This document shows, one piece after another, positions 45,825-55,392 of a stretch of DNA of 64,000 nt. How positions within the stretch are numbered: the stretch's first letter is position 1; each line of letters begins with the position of its first letter. This stretch comes from an uncultured Pseudomonadota bacterium. Lineage in GTDB: Bacteria > Pseudomonadota > Gammaproteobacteria > Methylococcales > Methylomonadaceae. Made by a program: the position numbers and the translations under genes. Under the pieces are notes generated by a model. The model made no database searches. It was not told the origin of the DNA and worked only from the letters and a program-made list of their open reading frames with translations. The stretch lies in assembly GCA_903928965.1 (NCBI GenBank), contig CAIYSZ010000007.1:1-64000 (forward strand), in the 5' to 3' direction.

Positions 45825-46447
45825 TGCATCGGGCTTGGGTTCTTGGGATGCTAGGGTTTCAATCGGGCGAGGAGGGCAATGCGGATGATTGGATATAGGC
45901 TCATATGAAAATCAAACGCTTGCGGCGTTTGTATACACTTAAATCGTTGGTTTATGATTAAGCAATCAAACAGGTTAACTTCGTACGTGATAACCGCGTT
46001 TAAGCCTTGGTCATGAAGATCAATTATAAATTAAATCCTGAGCTAAGTTAACTTTAGTTTGGCGAATTTAGCTTCCGCATCGCGTCCAGGCCATTCTGAT
46101 TAAGGCCCGTCGTTGAAGGGAGGCCGGCTGAGTCCTTAAATTTTAGAATCCCTGACGAGTTTTGATTTCTTGGGTCTAGATAGCACAGTGCCGGATTAAT
46201 CAGGGACGGTTTAAAGACGGTTTAAAATTGATGGCCTGTTTTTACTTAATTTAGGGGGCGATAACCAGAGCGTTGAGTAGGCTTTTGTTGTTGGCATCGG
46301 TAAAAAGTATTAACATATATAGATTTTAAGTTGTTTGGGTTTTTGTTCGCGAAGGGATGCGGACGGGGACTTGGCGCTTTTTATCAATTCCTTGCGGCAA
46401 TAAATTTATGGATTATGGCCGAATAGGCAAGGTTCCGGTGAGATTGG
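45825..46447. other. Long intergenic region before the FecR fusion gene
   Basis: About 620 bases with no credible gene. A short inverted repeat (ATCCCTGA at ~46150 and TCAGGGA at ~46199) bounds a ~60-bp stretch that may be a degraded element; GGATTAATCAGGGAC resembles the relic at 29.6-29.7 kb. The last 150 bases are AT-rich and should hold the FecR gene's promoter, but no good box pair is seen. Confidence 0.4.
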
Positions 46448-49400
46448 ATGGTTTCTAGTATTAAATTTTTTAAGCCGCTGGCGGTTTGGCTCGGCGTGGG
46501 CGTGATGTGGGTTTTGCCGTCGGCTAAGGCTTGTGAAAGCGTGGGGGCGTTCGTTTCCTTGGAAGGCGCGGTGCAAGTAGGTCATGGGCAGGAAGGCAGA
46601 GAGCCTGCTTCGCTGCAAACCGATTTATGCCAGGGCGATTTGATTGTTGTGGGCGACAATAGCCGGGCGGCGGTGGCTTTGATTAATCAAGCGGTTTTGC
46701 GGCTGGACCAAAACACCGCGTTGCATTTGAATAATATCTCGGCGCAAGCGGAACAGCCTTCGCTGTTTTCCTTGCTTAAAGGCGCGTTCAAGTCTTTCAG
46801 CCGGCCGCCGCGGACTTTTTCGGTCAATACGCCTTATTTGAACGGTTTGATTGAGGGCACCGAGTTCGCCATGCGAGTGGACGGCGATTCCAGCATGACT
46901 ACCGTATACGAGGGAAAGGTTACCACTTCCAACCCGTTCGGTAAATTAACCTTGCGGCGGGGTGAAACCGCGCTGGCGCATAGTGGACAAGCGCCGCGGC
47001 CTTATTTATTGGTTAATCCGGACGATGCCGTGAAATGGACTTTGTATTTTCCGCCTTTGTTCGTGATAAACGGCGGCAGCCGGCAACCGCTGCCGGTTGA
47101 TGCGCTTTCCGAGGTCAATCGCGCCTTGATCGCGGCGGCGGACGGCGACGCGGCCAAGGAATTAAGCCGTATGCAAGCGATTCCCGCCGCCAGTCAAGAC
47201 GCCGATTTTCATTTTTACCGCGCCGCGCTGTATTTGCAGGCCGGCCGCGTCGATGAGGCGCAGGCCGACATAGAGGCCGGTCTGTCGCAAGATCCGCGCG
47301 CCGCCTTGGGCTATGCATTGCGCTCTGTGATTCAGGTGGCCGGCAATCAAAACGCCGCCGCGCTGCTCAGCGCGGAACAAGCCGTGGCGTTAAATCCTAG
47401 CCCGCCGGCGCGTTTGGCCTTGTCCTACGCCCAGCAGGCCCTGTTTAATTTGGAGGCGGCGAAGGAAACGGCGGCGGCGGCGGTCGAGCACTATCCGGAT
47501 GAGCCATTGTTGTTGGCGCGTTTGGCCGAATTGCACTTGATGTTTGGTGAGCGTGAATCCGCGTATGCCGCGGCTCGGCGGGCGGAAAGCTTGGCGCCCG
47601 ATTTGGGGCGGACGCAAAGTGTGTTGGGCTTTGCCGCCTTGGCGGAAAATGATGCGGAACTCGCGCGGCAGGCATTTTTGCGCGCCATTACCTTGGATTC
47701 GGATGATCCGTTGGCGCATTTCGGTTTGGGCTTGGCTTTAATCAAGCGCGGCGATTTGGCTCTTGGCCGGGGGAAATTAGAAATTGCCGTGGCCTTGGAT
47801 GCGAATAGCGCTACGTTGCGTAGTTATCTAGGCAAGGCGTATTACGAGGAAAAACGCATGCCGCTGGATAGTCAGCAGTATGCGATTGCCAAGGATAACG
47901 ATCCAAACGATCCAACGCCTCATTTTTACGATGCCATCGCCAAGCAAACCACGAATCGGCCGGTGGAGGCGCTGGAGTCATTGAATCGGGCGATAGAGCT
48001 GAATAATAACCGGGCGGTGTTCCGGTCCCGGCAATTGCTGGACTCGGATCTGGCGGCGCGTAGCGCCAGCTTGGGCCGGATTTACGGAGATTTAGGGTTT
48101 CAAGAGTTGGCGTTGCGGCAAGGTTGGAAATCGGTGAATTTGGATCCGAGCAATTATTCGGCGCACCGGTTTTTGGCGGATTCGTATTCCATTTTGCCGC
48201 GGAATGAGATTTCCAGGGTGAGTGAGTTATTGCAGTCGCAATTATTGCAGCCGTTGAATACGACGCCGATTCAGCCGCGCTTGGCGGAGAGTAATTTGTT
48301 TTTGATCGGCTCCGGCGGACCTTCGGCGGTGTCGTTTAATGAGTTTAATCCGGTTTTCAACCGCGACGGGCTTAATGTTCAAACCAATGGTTACGCCGGC
48401 GGCAATAATACCTTCGCCGGCGAGCAGATTGTGTCCGGGATCGCCGATCACGCTTCCTTTAGCATGGGTTACAGTCAATTCAAAACCGACGGCTGGCGGC
48501 CGAATAGCAACCAGGACGACGCTATCGGCAATGCGTTTTTACAGTATGAGTTGTCGCCGCAAACCAGCGTGCAAACCGAGTACCGTTACCGGCATAGTCA
48601 AACCGGGAATTTGCAGCTCAATTTCTACAATGACGGCAGTAAATGGGCTGTGGACGATGAGCGGAATTCGGCGCGCCTGGGTTTGCGGCATGCGTTTAAC
48701 ACGCATTCGATTTTGTTGGCTTCGTACATGTTTTTACAGCGCGATTATAGCCAAACCATTAATCCGCCGGCGGGCGGCTTTCTTAGTTCCACCGGCAATA
48801 GCTATCCGGGTCAAACCGCCAATTCAGGGGAGTTGCAGCATTTATTTTCGTCCGAGGCGCTGAATATCACCAGCGGTTTGGGTTATTTCGATATCAATAG
48901 CTCGAATTTGCAGACGGTTAATTACAGTCCTCAATTCGGGTTTCCGCCGCTGAATCAAGTTTTTCCGGAGAATACGCAGCATTTTAATATTTATTCTTAT
49001 TCCTATATTAATTTGCTGAAAAACGTGACTTTTAATTTGGGCGGTAGCGGCGATTTGTACCACACCGACAGCGTCACCACCAGTTCGCGCAACCAATTTA
49101 ACCCTAAATTCGGCTTGACCTGGAACGTGTTCCAAAACACGACCTTGCGGGCGGCGGCGTTTCGGGTTTTGAAACGTTCGCTGCTGACCGATCAAACCTT
49201 GGAGCCGACGCAAATTTCCGGTTTTAATCAGTTTTATGATGATTTTAATGCCTCGGATGCTTGGCGTTACGGCATCGCCTTGGACCAAAAGGTTTCCAAT
49301 GCCTTGTTCGGCGGCGTGGAGTTTAGCAAACGCACGGTCAACACCCCTTATCAGAGCGTCAATACGTCCGGCGGCACGCAAATCGTGCATGGCAATTCGG

Positions 49401-49855
49401 AGCAGTATTTGGGGCGGGCCTATTTGTTTTGGACGCCGCAAACCTGGCTGGCTTTTAACGCCGAATACCAAAAGGAGGCGTTTAAGAATGATCCGGGCTT
49501 GGCCGATTTTTATTTGTACCAAAATTTGAATACCGACAAATATTCTTTTGGCGTCAAATTGTTTGAAGATAGGGGCTTGAGCGGTTCATTCCAAGCCAGC
49601 CGTTATGTACAGGCGGGTAATTTTATTCAGAACGGCGAGGCCTGTTGCGCTTACGGTTTTTCTAATTTTTGGATATTGGATGGGGCCATGAGTTTTCGCT
49701 TGCCAAAACGGTATGGATTTGTCAAGGTAGGCGTGAATAATCTGTTGGATCAAAAGTTTAATTATTTTGATACCAACCGGGGCGCAAACAATTATAATTT
49801 AACCATCATTCCTGATCGTGTCGTTTACGGCAGCTTGACGTTTGCGTTTCCTTAA
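46448..49855 (+). CDS. FecR-TPR-outer-membrane beta-barrel fusion protein
   Basis: An unusual 1135-residue fusion. It has a signal peptide (VWLGVGVMWVLPSAKA) and a FecR-type domain at ~30-175 (GDLIVVGDNSRAAVALINQA, SVNTPYLNGLIEGTEFAM, TTVYEGKVTTSNP). A TPR array follows at ~225-560 (for example DPLAHFGLGLALIKRGDLAL, RMPLDSQQYAIAKDNDP). The final ~500 residues are beta-rich with alternating strands and a terminal Phe-Pro (VYGSLTFAFP), like a TonB-receptor/OMP barrel without a plug. It is likely an outer-membrane protein with periplasmic FecR/TPR parts. In 14 bases it overlaps the next frame; the next gene's best start lies 43 bases past its stop. Substrate and partner are unknown. Confidence 0.75.
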   Translation: MVSSIKFFKPLAVWLGVGVMWVLPSAKACESVGAFVSLEGAVQVGHGQEGREPASLQTDLCQGDLIVVGDNSRAAVALINQAVLRLDQNTALHLNNISAQAEQPSLFSLLKGAFKSFSRPPRTFSVNTPYLNGLIEGTEFAMRVDGDSSMTTVYEGKVTTSNPFGKLTLRRGETALAHSGQAPRPYLLVNPDDAVKWTLYFPPLFVINGGSRQPLPVDALSEVNRALIAAADGDAAKELSRMQAIPAASQDADFHFYRAALYLQAGRVDEAQADIEAGLSQDPRAALGYALRSVIQVAGNQNAAALLSAEQAVALNPSPPARLALSYAQQALFNLEAAKETAAAAVEHYPDEPLLLARLAELHLMFGERESAYAAARRAESLAPDLGRTQSVLGFAALAENDAELARQAFLRAITLDSDDPLAHFGLGLALIKRGDLALGRGKLEIAVALDANSATLRSYLGKAYYEEKRMPLDSQQYAIAKDNDPNDPTPHFYDAIAKQTTNRPVEALESLNRAIELNNNRAVFRSRQLLDSDLAARSASLGRIYGDLGFQELALRQGWKSVNLDPSNYSAHRFLADSYSILPRNEISRVSELLQSQLLQPLNTTPIQPRLAESNLFLIGSGGPSAVSFNEFNPVFNRDGLNVQTNGYAGGNNTFAGEQIVSGIADHASFSMGYSQFKTDGWRPNSNQDDAIGNAFLQYELSPQTSVQTEYRYRHSQTGNLQLNFYNDGSKWAVDDERNSARLGLRHAFNTHSILLASYMFLQRDYSQTINPPAGGFLSSTGNSYPGQTANSGELQHLFSSEALNITSGLGYFDINSSNLQTVNYSPQFGFPPLNQVFPENTQHFNIYSYSYINLLKNVTFNLGGSGDLYHTDSVTTSSRNQFNPKFGLTWNVFQNTTLRAAAFRVLKRSLLTDQTLEPTQISGFNQFYDDFNASDAWRYGIALDQKVSNALFGGVEFSKRTVNTPYQSVNTSGGTQIVHGNSEQYLGRAYLFWTPQTWLAFNAEYQKEAFKNDPGLADFYLYQNLNTDKYSFGVKLFEDRGLSGSFQASRYVQAGNFIQNGEACCAYGFSNFWILDGAMSFRLPKRYGFVKVGVNNLLDQKFNYFDTNRGANNYNLTIIPDRVVYGSLTFAFP

Positions 49856-49898
49856 GAAACGCGTAGACGAATTTTTTATGTTATTTCTAGGAGTTGTC

Positions 49899-50981
49899 AT
49901 GATTAATTTTGCGTTCCATTCCAGGTTCGCGACTGCGTTGCTGGCGGCTTGTCTAACCCTGCCGTCGTTTAACGCCGTAGCGGAGCTGTTTACCTCGGTC
50001 GGCTCCACGCCGCCGCGGCAATGTGCATTGGGTAATGGCATAGCCGTGGTGTCCGGGCCGGACGTCAGCGGGAATCCTAGCGCGAGCTTTCCTTATCCGC
50101 TAACTTGCCCGGGGGTCAATTGTCCGGTTTGGGCCGTGGATAGCGTCACGCAAGCGCCGCTCAGCGGTCAGTTTTTGCAATGGGATTATTTATTTACTTT
50201 TCCCGGAACCTTTACCAATCAAAATATTTCCCCGCTAAACAGTAGCGAATATAATCAACTGAGTAATAAGGTGAATGCGGTTGACGGCCATCTTGTGATT
50301 CCGCCGGTTGACGCGGTGTTGTATCTGACAGCCTCTTCCGATACTTCGATTCTCGTCGCCCAACCGAGTCCGATCACCTTGCCGAGCACTTGCGGCGTCA
50401 GCAGCGATCCGGGCACCGGCCAGTTTGATTGCGAATCGCATATTTTGAGTTTTCCGGTGCTGAAAAATAACGGTTATCAGCAGAAGGTTTCTTTTATCAC
50501 GCCGGTGGGTTACGCGCCGCGATTGGCGTCGGCGGGCGCGAAGCTTGGCGGCGGCGTGGTCAATTATTGTTTAATAGCCGGGCCGTCGGTGGTGACCAAT
50601 GTTAATCAGGCCGCGGTGCAAAGCGAGGTGGTTAGTTTGCCGGGTTGCAACGTGGTTTTAACCCGGGACGCCTCCGGCAATGTGGCGGACGCGCAGCTGA
50701 CTTCGGACAGCAATCCTGCGAACTGCACTATTTTCAGCACCCCGGCCAGTTATATTTGCGATTCTCCCAGCGGCGGAAATTGCAAGCAGATTGTCAGTCC
50801 GCTGCCGTCGAACGGCCTGACCACCGAAGGTTCTTGCGAGTATTCCTTCCCTAGCGGTTCCGGCGGCGGCACCACGGTGAAATGCACCACTTGTTGCGTG
50901 CGCGCCACGACTAAAACATGCGTGTTGAAAAGCTCGTTGACTTCGCCGCAAACTCAATGCACTCCGGGGTCTTATCCGTAA
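49899..50981 (+). CDS. Cysteine-rich secreted protein of unknown function
   Basis: A 360-residue protein from ATG 49899, which has AGGAG seven bases before. The signal peptide is SRFATALLAACLTLPSF with cleavage near AVAE. The mature protein is Gly/Ser/Pro-rich and beta-like, with paired cysteines (LTCPGVNCPV, TCGVSSDPGTGQFDC) and a Cys-dense end (KCTTCCVRATTKTCVLK ... TQCTPGSYP). The disulphide-rich end suggests a stable extracellular domain. No family is recognised. It lies 43 bases after the FecR fusion gene and is likely exported or displayed together with it. Confidence 0.7.
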   Translation: MINFAFHSRFATALLAACLTLPSFNAVAELFTSVGSTPPRQCALGNGIAVVSGPDVSGNPSASFPYPLTCPGVNCPVWAVDSVTQAPLSGQFLQWDYLFTFPGTFTNQNISPLNSSEYNQLSNKVNAVDGHLVIPPVDAVLYLTASSDTSILVAQPSPITLPSTCGVSSDPGTGQFDCESHILSFPVLKNNGYQQKVSFITPVGYAPRLASAGAKLGGGVVNYCLIAGPSVVTNVNQAAVQSEVVSLPGCNVVLTRDASGNVADAQLTSDSNPANCTIFSTPASYICDSPSGGNCKQIVSPLPSNGLTTEGSCEYSFPSGSGGGTTVKCTTCCVRATTKTCVLKSSLTSPQTQCTPGSYP

Positions 50982-51033
50982 AAAGACGGTCGGCGAGGTT
51001 TGCCGCCGTTCGGTTTGCGGACGGCGGGCCGCT

Positions 51034-52269
51034 TCAGGCGGGTTGGCCGCCTGTGTAGCGTAGGATGAGAAGGGTTAAATCATCTGATTGCTCGGCCCCT
51101 GCTGCGAAATTTTGTACGTCGTCGATTACGTGATTAAGCAGTTGGCTGATGGGCTGGTCGCTTTGGGAGTTCAGTAGGTTGATAAATCTTTCCTCCGAAT
51201 ATTCTTCTAGTTGCGGGTTATTCGCCTCGGTGATGCCGTCGGTATAGGCAATTAACATATCTCCGGGTTTGAGGTTAATGGCGGCTAGCTGGAAGTCCGC
51301 GCGTGGGTTGATGCCTAGCAACATACCCTTGGGTTGTTTCAGCAAGTCAAAGCCTTGGCCGAACGAGCCCAATATCGGAGGGTTGTGGCCGCCGTTGGCG
51401 TATTGCAATTCGCCGCTGTGTGTGTTGAATACGAACACCATGAGGGTTAAAAACATGCATTGCGGGTTTTTGTCGCATAGCACTTCGTTCATTTTACGTA
51501 TCGCGTGCAATAAGTCGAGCTTAGTCAGCATTTCGTGGCGCAAAATAGTGATGGCGCGCATCATGAACAGGGCGGCGGGCACTCCCTTGCCGGCGACATC
51601 GCCGATGGCTAGGCAGATGTGCTCCTGATCCAGGGCGAATGCATCGTAGAGGTCGCCGCCGACTTCCTTGGCCGGTTTCATCACCGCGTCGACTTCCAGT
51701 CCTGAGAGGTGTGGAAACAAGGGGCTTTCGGGCAGGATGTTGGCCTGTAATTCCTGGGCGATGCGCAGTTCGTTTTCCAATAATTTAAGGCGCATGGCTT
51801 GCTCTAGCGTTTTTTGCAACGCTTGGTTGCGCGCGCGGGTGCGGGTGTTGATCAGGCGGAGTAAGTTTTTGGACAGTCCGGGAATGGTCAGGAATTCAGT
51901 CCAGAATATGGTGTCGGGGATGGAAAGCAGTAGGCTATCGTTGGCGGCGGTGACATAGGAAGTGGGCGCTTGATTGTCGATAAACGAGACTTCGCCGACA
52001 AATTCGCCGCTTGGGATGCTGAAGCCGTTCTCTAGGCTGCCGGCATGGATATGCGCGATCAGTTCTCCGCTTAGAAGTACGTGCAGATGATTGTTGACAT
52101 GTTTTGGCGAAATCAGCAACTCGCCCTTGGGTAGGCGTTGGTAGCGGCATTTCAGCAACATGGCGCGTAACTGCTCAGTGGGTGCGTCCGCCAACAGCGG
52201 CGACGAGGCGATCAGGTCGTGGTGGTTGGCGATGAAGCTTTCGGGGTCAAGATAAACAGCGTGGTTCAT
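51034..52269 (-). CDS. RsbU-type PP2C phosphatase with an N-terminal cyclic-nucleotide-like domain
   Basis: A 411-residue signalling protein. Residues ~25-140 form a cNMP-binding-like beta fold (LLKCRYQRLPKGELLISPKH, GEFVGEVSFIDNQAPTSYV), ~150-180 a linker helix, and ~190-405 a SpoIIE/PP2C domain: AKEVGGDLYDAFALDQEHIC with metal Asp, AIGDVAGKGVPAALFM, GDMLIAYTDGITEANNP and the final DDLTLLIL. It dephosphorylates a STAS protein in the partner-switching scheme. It overlaps the RsbW-like gene by four bases and, with the STAS gene, forms a three-gene module read right to left. Confidence 0.88.
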   Translation of the reverse strand: MNHAVYLDPESFIANHHDLIASSPLLADAPTEQLRAMLLKCRYQRLPKGELLISPKHVNNHLHVLLSGELIAHIHAGSLENGFSIPSGEFVGEVSFIDNQAPTSYVTAANDSLLLSIPDTIFWTEFLTIPGLSKNLLRLINTRTRARNQALQKTLEQAMRLKLLENELRIAQELQANILPESPLFPHLSGLEVDAVMKPAKEVGGDLYDAFALDQEHICLAIGDVAGKGVPAALFMMRAITILRHEMLTKLDLLHAIRKMNEVLCDKNPQCMFLTLMVFVFNTHSGELQYANGGHNPPILGSFGQGFDLLKQPKGMLLGINPRADFQLAAINLKPGDMLIAYTDGITEANNPQLEEYSEERFINLLNSQSDQPISQLLNHVIDDVQNFAAGAEQSDDLTLLILRYTGGQPA

Positions 52270-52700
52270 TTTTTGATATATACTCGCATGATGTTGCTGT
52301 TATTGAGCCTAAGATATTCTTGGTTATCCGTAAAAGATTTGATTAACAGGATGCCGCGACCATCGGGCGTGGCGGATTCCAGGGTCAATTGCGGCGGTAA
52401 GGGCTCGCGGGTGAAGGGATTGAAGTGGAAACCGTCGTCTATGACTTCCAAAACAACGTGATCCGCGTCAGGGTAAAAGTTTATTGTGATGGTATGTTCC
52501 GCCTGGTCGCGATAAGCGTAACTGATGATGTTAATTAAGCATTCATTTAAAACTAGATCAATTTTGAAAACTATGTCGTCATTGAGTTGAAATTCAATAG
52601 ATAGTTGTTCCAGCCATTCAGCGACGCGGGCAAGTTCGGCGGATTGATTGCTAATGGCGAGGGTTTGTTTTTCAGCTTTCTCTAAATTTGAAAAAAACAT
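52266..52700 (-). CDS. RsbW-like anti-sigma factor kinase
   Basis: A 144-residue HATPase_c_2 protein. Visible are the N-box VLNECLINIISYAYRD near 66-82 and the G1-like VIDDGFHFNPF near 110, followed by GRGILLIKSFTDN near 132. This class phosphorylates the STAS partner and can bind a sigma factor. The acting sigma factor is not in the window. It overlaps the phosphatase gene by four bases and is 43 bases after the STAS gene. Confidence 0.85.
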   Translation of the reverse strand: MFFSNLEKAEKQTLAISNQSAELARVAEWLEQLSIEFQLNDDIVFKIDLVLNECLINIISYAYRDQAEHTITINFYPDADHVVLEVIDDGFHFNPFTREPLPPQLTLESATPDGRGILLIKSFTDNQEYLRLNNSNIMRVYIKK

Positions 52701-52742
52701 GGAAAAGGGAAAAAGTTGATTCGATTTTTATGCGCAAATCCT

Positions 52743-53090
52743 CTAGGATCGAATTTGTAAGGCGGCGCAGGCTTCCGCGAAATCGAAATAGGTTGGAATT
52801 AGGCTGGTGACGCCGGAGGTGTCAAGCACATTAAAGACATTGGGTTGCGGATTTAGCAACACCATTAACCCCCCCCGGTTGTCCAAGGCCTTGGCGGAGG
52901 TAATCAGGGTGCGTATGCCCAGGGAGGCCAGAAAGCTGACTTGGCCTAGGTCTACCAATACGTTGGTTTTTTTGCTGGCGGTTAACGCGGTGAATTTAAT
53001 ATCTATTTCTTGAGCGCCAAGCACATCTAAGCGTCCGATGAGTTTAATGTGCAGCAGACCGTTTTCTAGTGTTTCATGTTGTAGTTCCAT
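52743..53090 (-). CDS. STAS-domain anti-sigma-factor antagonist
   Basis: A 115-residue STAS protein from the ATG at 53090 (MELQHETLENGLLH), which has AGGAA seven bases before; a longer reading to 53159 lacks one. The phosphorylation loop is VSFLASLGIRTLIT, where Ser of L-A-S-L-G-I-R is the acceptor expected for SpoIIAA/RsbV proteins. It would bind the RsbW-like kinase when dephosphorylated by the RsbU-like phosphatase. The three genes form one module. Confidence 0.88.
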   Translation of the reverse strand: MELQHETLENGLLHIKLIGRLDVLGAQEIDIKFTALTASKKTNVLVDLGQVSFLASLGIRTLITSAKALDNRGGLMVLLNPQPNVFNVLDTSGVTSLIPTYFDFAEACAALQIRS

Positions 53091-53270
53091 ATAAATTCCT
53101 GACATTGACTGCGAAGTAGCATTGGCGCTGGAAATTAAGCGCAAAAAATTGATAGACAAGTATACATAAAATTTACAACATGGGAATATTAGGAGCAGGT
53201 ATGCGGGGGTAAAAAAACCGCGCTTCTTGGCGGGCCGGGACGTTCAATTCGCCGAAGCAAAGGCTTAGGT

Positions 53271-54638
53271 TCAACGTAAGCTTAATAACACGCCGCTCAA
53301 ACCGCAGCTTATGATGACCGGAATGACGCCGATGTTACAGAACATTAGTGCGTAAAGTGCGGCGCATCCTATGCCGAGGGCGAGGCCGTCGCAACCGTGC
53401 TCGAAACCTTGCGGCCAAAACACGTGCCAGGCGAAAAACAAGGCCAGATTGAGGATGACCCCGACTACCGCGGCGGTCACGCCTGTGAGCGGCGCGGTGA
53501 CGTTGAGGTTGCCGAGGCTGGATTCAACCAAGGGTCCGCCGGCTAGAATGAACAGGAAGCCGGGCAGGAAGCTGAAATAAGTGACCACGCAAGCGGCGGC
53601 GACGGCGGCTTGCGTGGCGTGTTCCGGGCCGAGGGCGTTTTGCGTCCAGCCGGCGACGAAGCCGACGAAGGATACCACCATGATGAGCGGGCCGGGAGTG
53701 GTTTCACCTAAAGCCAGGCCGTCCAGCATTTGTTGCGGCGTCAGCCAATGGTAGGTTTCCACCGCGCCTTGGTAAACGTAGGGCAATACCGCGTATGCGC
53801 CGCCGAAGGTAAGCAGGGCTGCCTTGCTAAAGAAGGTTGCCATTTGCGTCAAGGGATGCGACCAGCCGAAACGCCAGGCGAGTCCTAGCATGGGAACGAG
53901 CCACAGCGCCAATCCGCTAAGGACTATCCCAATCAAACGCGACCAGCGGAATTGAGTGTGGGGCAAGCGGGCGATGTCATCAATGAAGGCGTCGCCGTTC
54001 GCATAACCCGGCTCGGCATTGGTTTTGGCGGCGGCGGGCGGATGGGCAGGCCGCGGCGTGAATTTGCCGGGGTTGAGGCGGCCGCCTAAAAAACCGGCGG
54101 CCGCGGCCAGCCCGATAATCAATGGAAAAGGTAATTTTAGAAAAAAAATGCCCATAAAGGCGCAGCCGGCGATGCTCCACAGCCAGGGGTTGATTAATAC
54201 CCGCGAGCCGATGCGGCGCACGGCTTGTAATACCACGGCGGTGACCGCCGGTTTGATGCCGTAGAACAGGCCGGCTATCCAGCTTAGCTCTCCGAAACCG
54301 AGGTAGACCCAGGACAGTAGCAATAACAGTAGGAACGAGGGCAGGATGAATAACAGGCCGGCGCTAATACCGCCCCAAGCGCGGTGCAATAGCCAGCCCA
54401 GGTAAATGGATAGTTGTTGCGCCTCCGGACCCGGCAACAACATGCAATAGTTCAGCGCGTGCAGAAATCGGCGTTCGGATATCCAGCGTCTGCGTTCGAC
54501 CAGTTCTTGATGCATGATGGCGATTTGTCCGGCCGGGCCGCCAAAACTGATGCAGCCCAGTTTTAGCCAGAAGCGGAAGGCTTGCCAAAATCCCACGCGC
54601 CGGGTTGGCGGGTTATTTCCATGCGCGCGCTCAGGCAT
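53271..54638 (-). CDS. chrA: Chromate transporter ChrA, long two-domain form
   Basis: Inner-membrane protein of 455 residues of the CHR superfamily, which exports chromate by analogy. It has two CHR repeats: the first begins KLGCISFGGPAGQIAIMHQE, with RRFLHALNYCMLLPGPEAQQ; the second, near 285, begins KAALLTFGGAYAVLPYVYQG with LALGETTPGPLIMVVSFVGF. About 10-12 hydrophobic segments are visible. The substrate is assigned from the family only; no chrB regulator is adjacent. Confidence 0.88.
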   Translation of the reverse strand: MPERAHGNNPPTRRVGFWQAFRFWLKLGCISFGGPAGQIAIMHQELVERRRWISERRFLHALNYCMLLPGPEAQQLSIYLGWLLHRAWGGISAGLLFILPSFLLLLLLSWVYLGFGELSWIAGLFYGIKPAVTAVVLQAVRRIGSRVLINPWLWSIAGCAFMGIFFLKLPFPLIIGLAAAAGFLGGRLNPGKFTPRPAHPPAAAKTNAEPGYANGDAFIDDIARLPHTQFRWSRLIGIVLSGLALWLVPMLGLAWRFGWSHPLTQMATFFSKAALLTFGGAYAVLPYVYQGAVETYHWLTPQQMLDGLALGETTPGPLIMVVSFVGFVAGWTQNALGPEHATQAAVAAACVVTYFSFLPGFLFILAGGPLVESSLGNLNVTAPLTGVTAAVVGVILNLALFFAWHVFWPQGFEHGCDGLALGIGCAALYALMFCNIGVIPVIISCGLSGVLLSLR

Positions 54639-54809
54639 GCTATTTCCTTTGGTAACGTAAAAAGCTCTGTTTAGTTTAGCGGACGGGTGGCCGGTTTGCC
54701 GTTATTCGGTTTAGCCTAGCGCGCTTAAGGTCAGTGTTTTCGTTGAATTTTCATGTCATTACGCGCGTCGGGCCGCGCTGAGAAAAAAACCTTACTGTGT
54801 GATAGATCA

Positions 54810-54834
54810 ATACTTGACTAAAATACTTGGTTTA
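54810..54834 (+). promoter_or_regulatory. IscR-type operator upstream of iscR
   Basis: ATACTTGACTAAAATACTTG and the next GTTTA resemble the E. coli IscR type 1 site (ATA-TTGAC-A-TTTACTCGG-AT). It lies about 85 bases upstream of the iscR ATG and overlaps a likely promoter (TTGACT ... TTTATA), so autorepression by cluster-loaded IscR is expected. Confidence 0.6.
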
Positions 54835-54915
54835 TTTATAGTTAACCTTATGGGGATTAGGTTTCTTAGGGTTTTTAGGTTTCTTACAGTTTTAGGTTTC
54901 AAATAGGAGCATTTT

Positions 54916-55392
54916 ATGCGGCTTACCACAAAAGGGCGTTACGCGGTGACGGCGATGTTGGATTTGGCGTTTCACAGCCAAACCAAGCCGGTTACCTTAA
55001 CCGATATTGCAACGCGCCAGACTATTTCCTTGTCTTATCTGGAGCAGTTGTTCGCCCGCATGCGCAAGGCGGGGATGGTGAAAGGGGTGCGCGGGCCGGG
55101 CGGCGGCTATACCCTGAGCCGCGATGCCTATCAGATCAACATCGCGGAAATTATCGAGGCGGTGGATGAGCCGGTGGATTCCACCAAGTGCGGCGGTAAA
55201 TCGAATTGCCATAATGATCAGCCTTGCTTGACGCATGATTTGTGGATGGGGCTCAGCGAACAAATTCGCGCTTACTTGAAGGAGATCAGCCTGGGGCAAT
55301 TACTGGAGCGGGATTTGGTCAGCGAAGTAGCCATGCGTCAAGGCGAGCAGGTGATCGAGATGCCGGTCAGACACGAGCGCATGTCGGCTTGA
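54916..55392 (+). CDS. iscR: Fe-S cluster regulator IscR
   Basis: Rrf2-family repressor, 158 residues. Start: MRLTTKGRYAVTAMLDLAFH; the DNA-binding wing GPGGGYTLSRD is near 57-67. The [2Fe-2S] ligands appear as CGGKSNCHNDQPCLTHDLW, with three cysteines near 92-104, and a His nearby, as in IscR. Ribosome site TAGGAGCATTTT is good. It is upstream of the cysteine desulfurase and iscA and probably regulates them; it ends in a TTGA overlap with the next gene's start. Confidence 0.95.
   Translation: MRLTTKGRYAVTAMLDLAFHSQTKPVTLTDIATRQTISLSYLEQLFARMRKAGMVKGVRGPGGGYTLSRDAYQINIAEIIEAVDEPVDSTKCGGKSNCHNDQPCLTHDLWMGLSEQIRAYLKEISLGQLLERDLVSEVAMRQGEQVIEMPVRHERMSA

Noticed and set aside
48842-49522. 226-codon minus-strand frame opposite the FecR fusion gene
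   Set aside because: It lies wholly within the barrel-coding part, which has clear beta-strand sequence on the plus strand.
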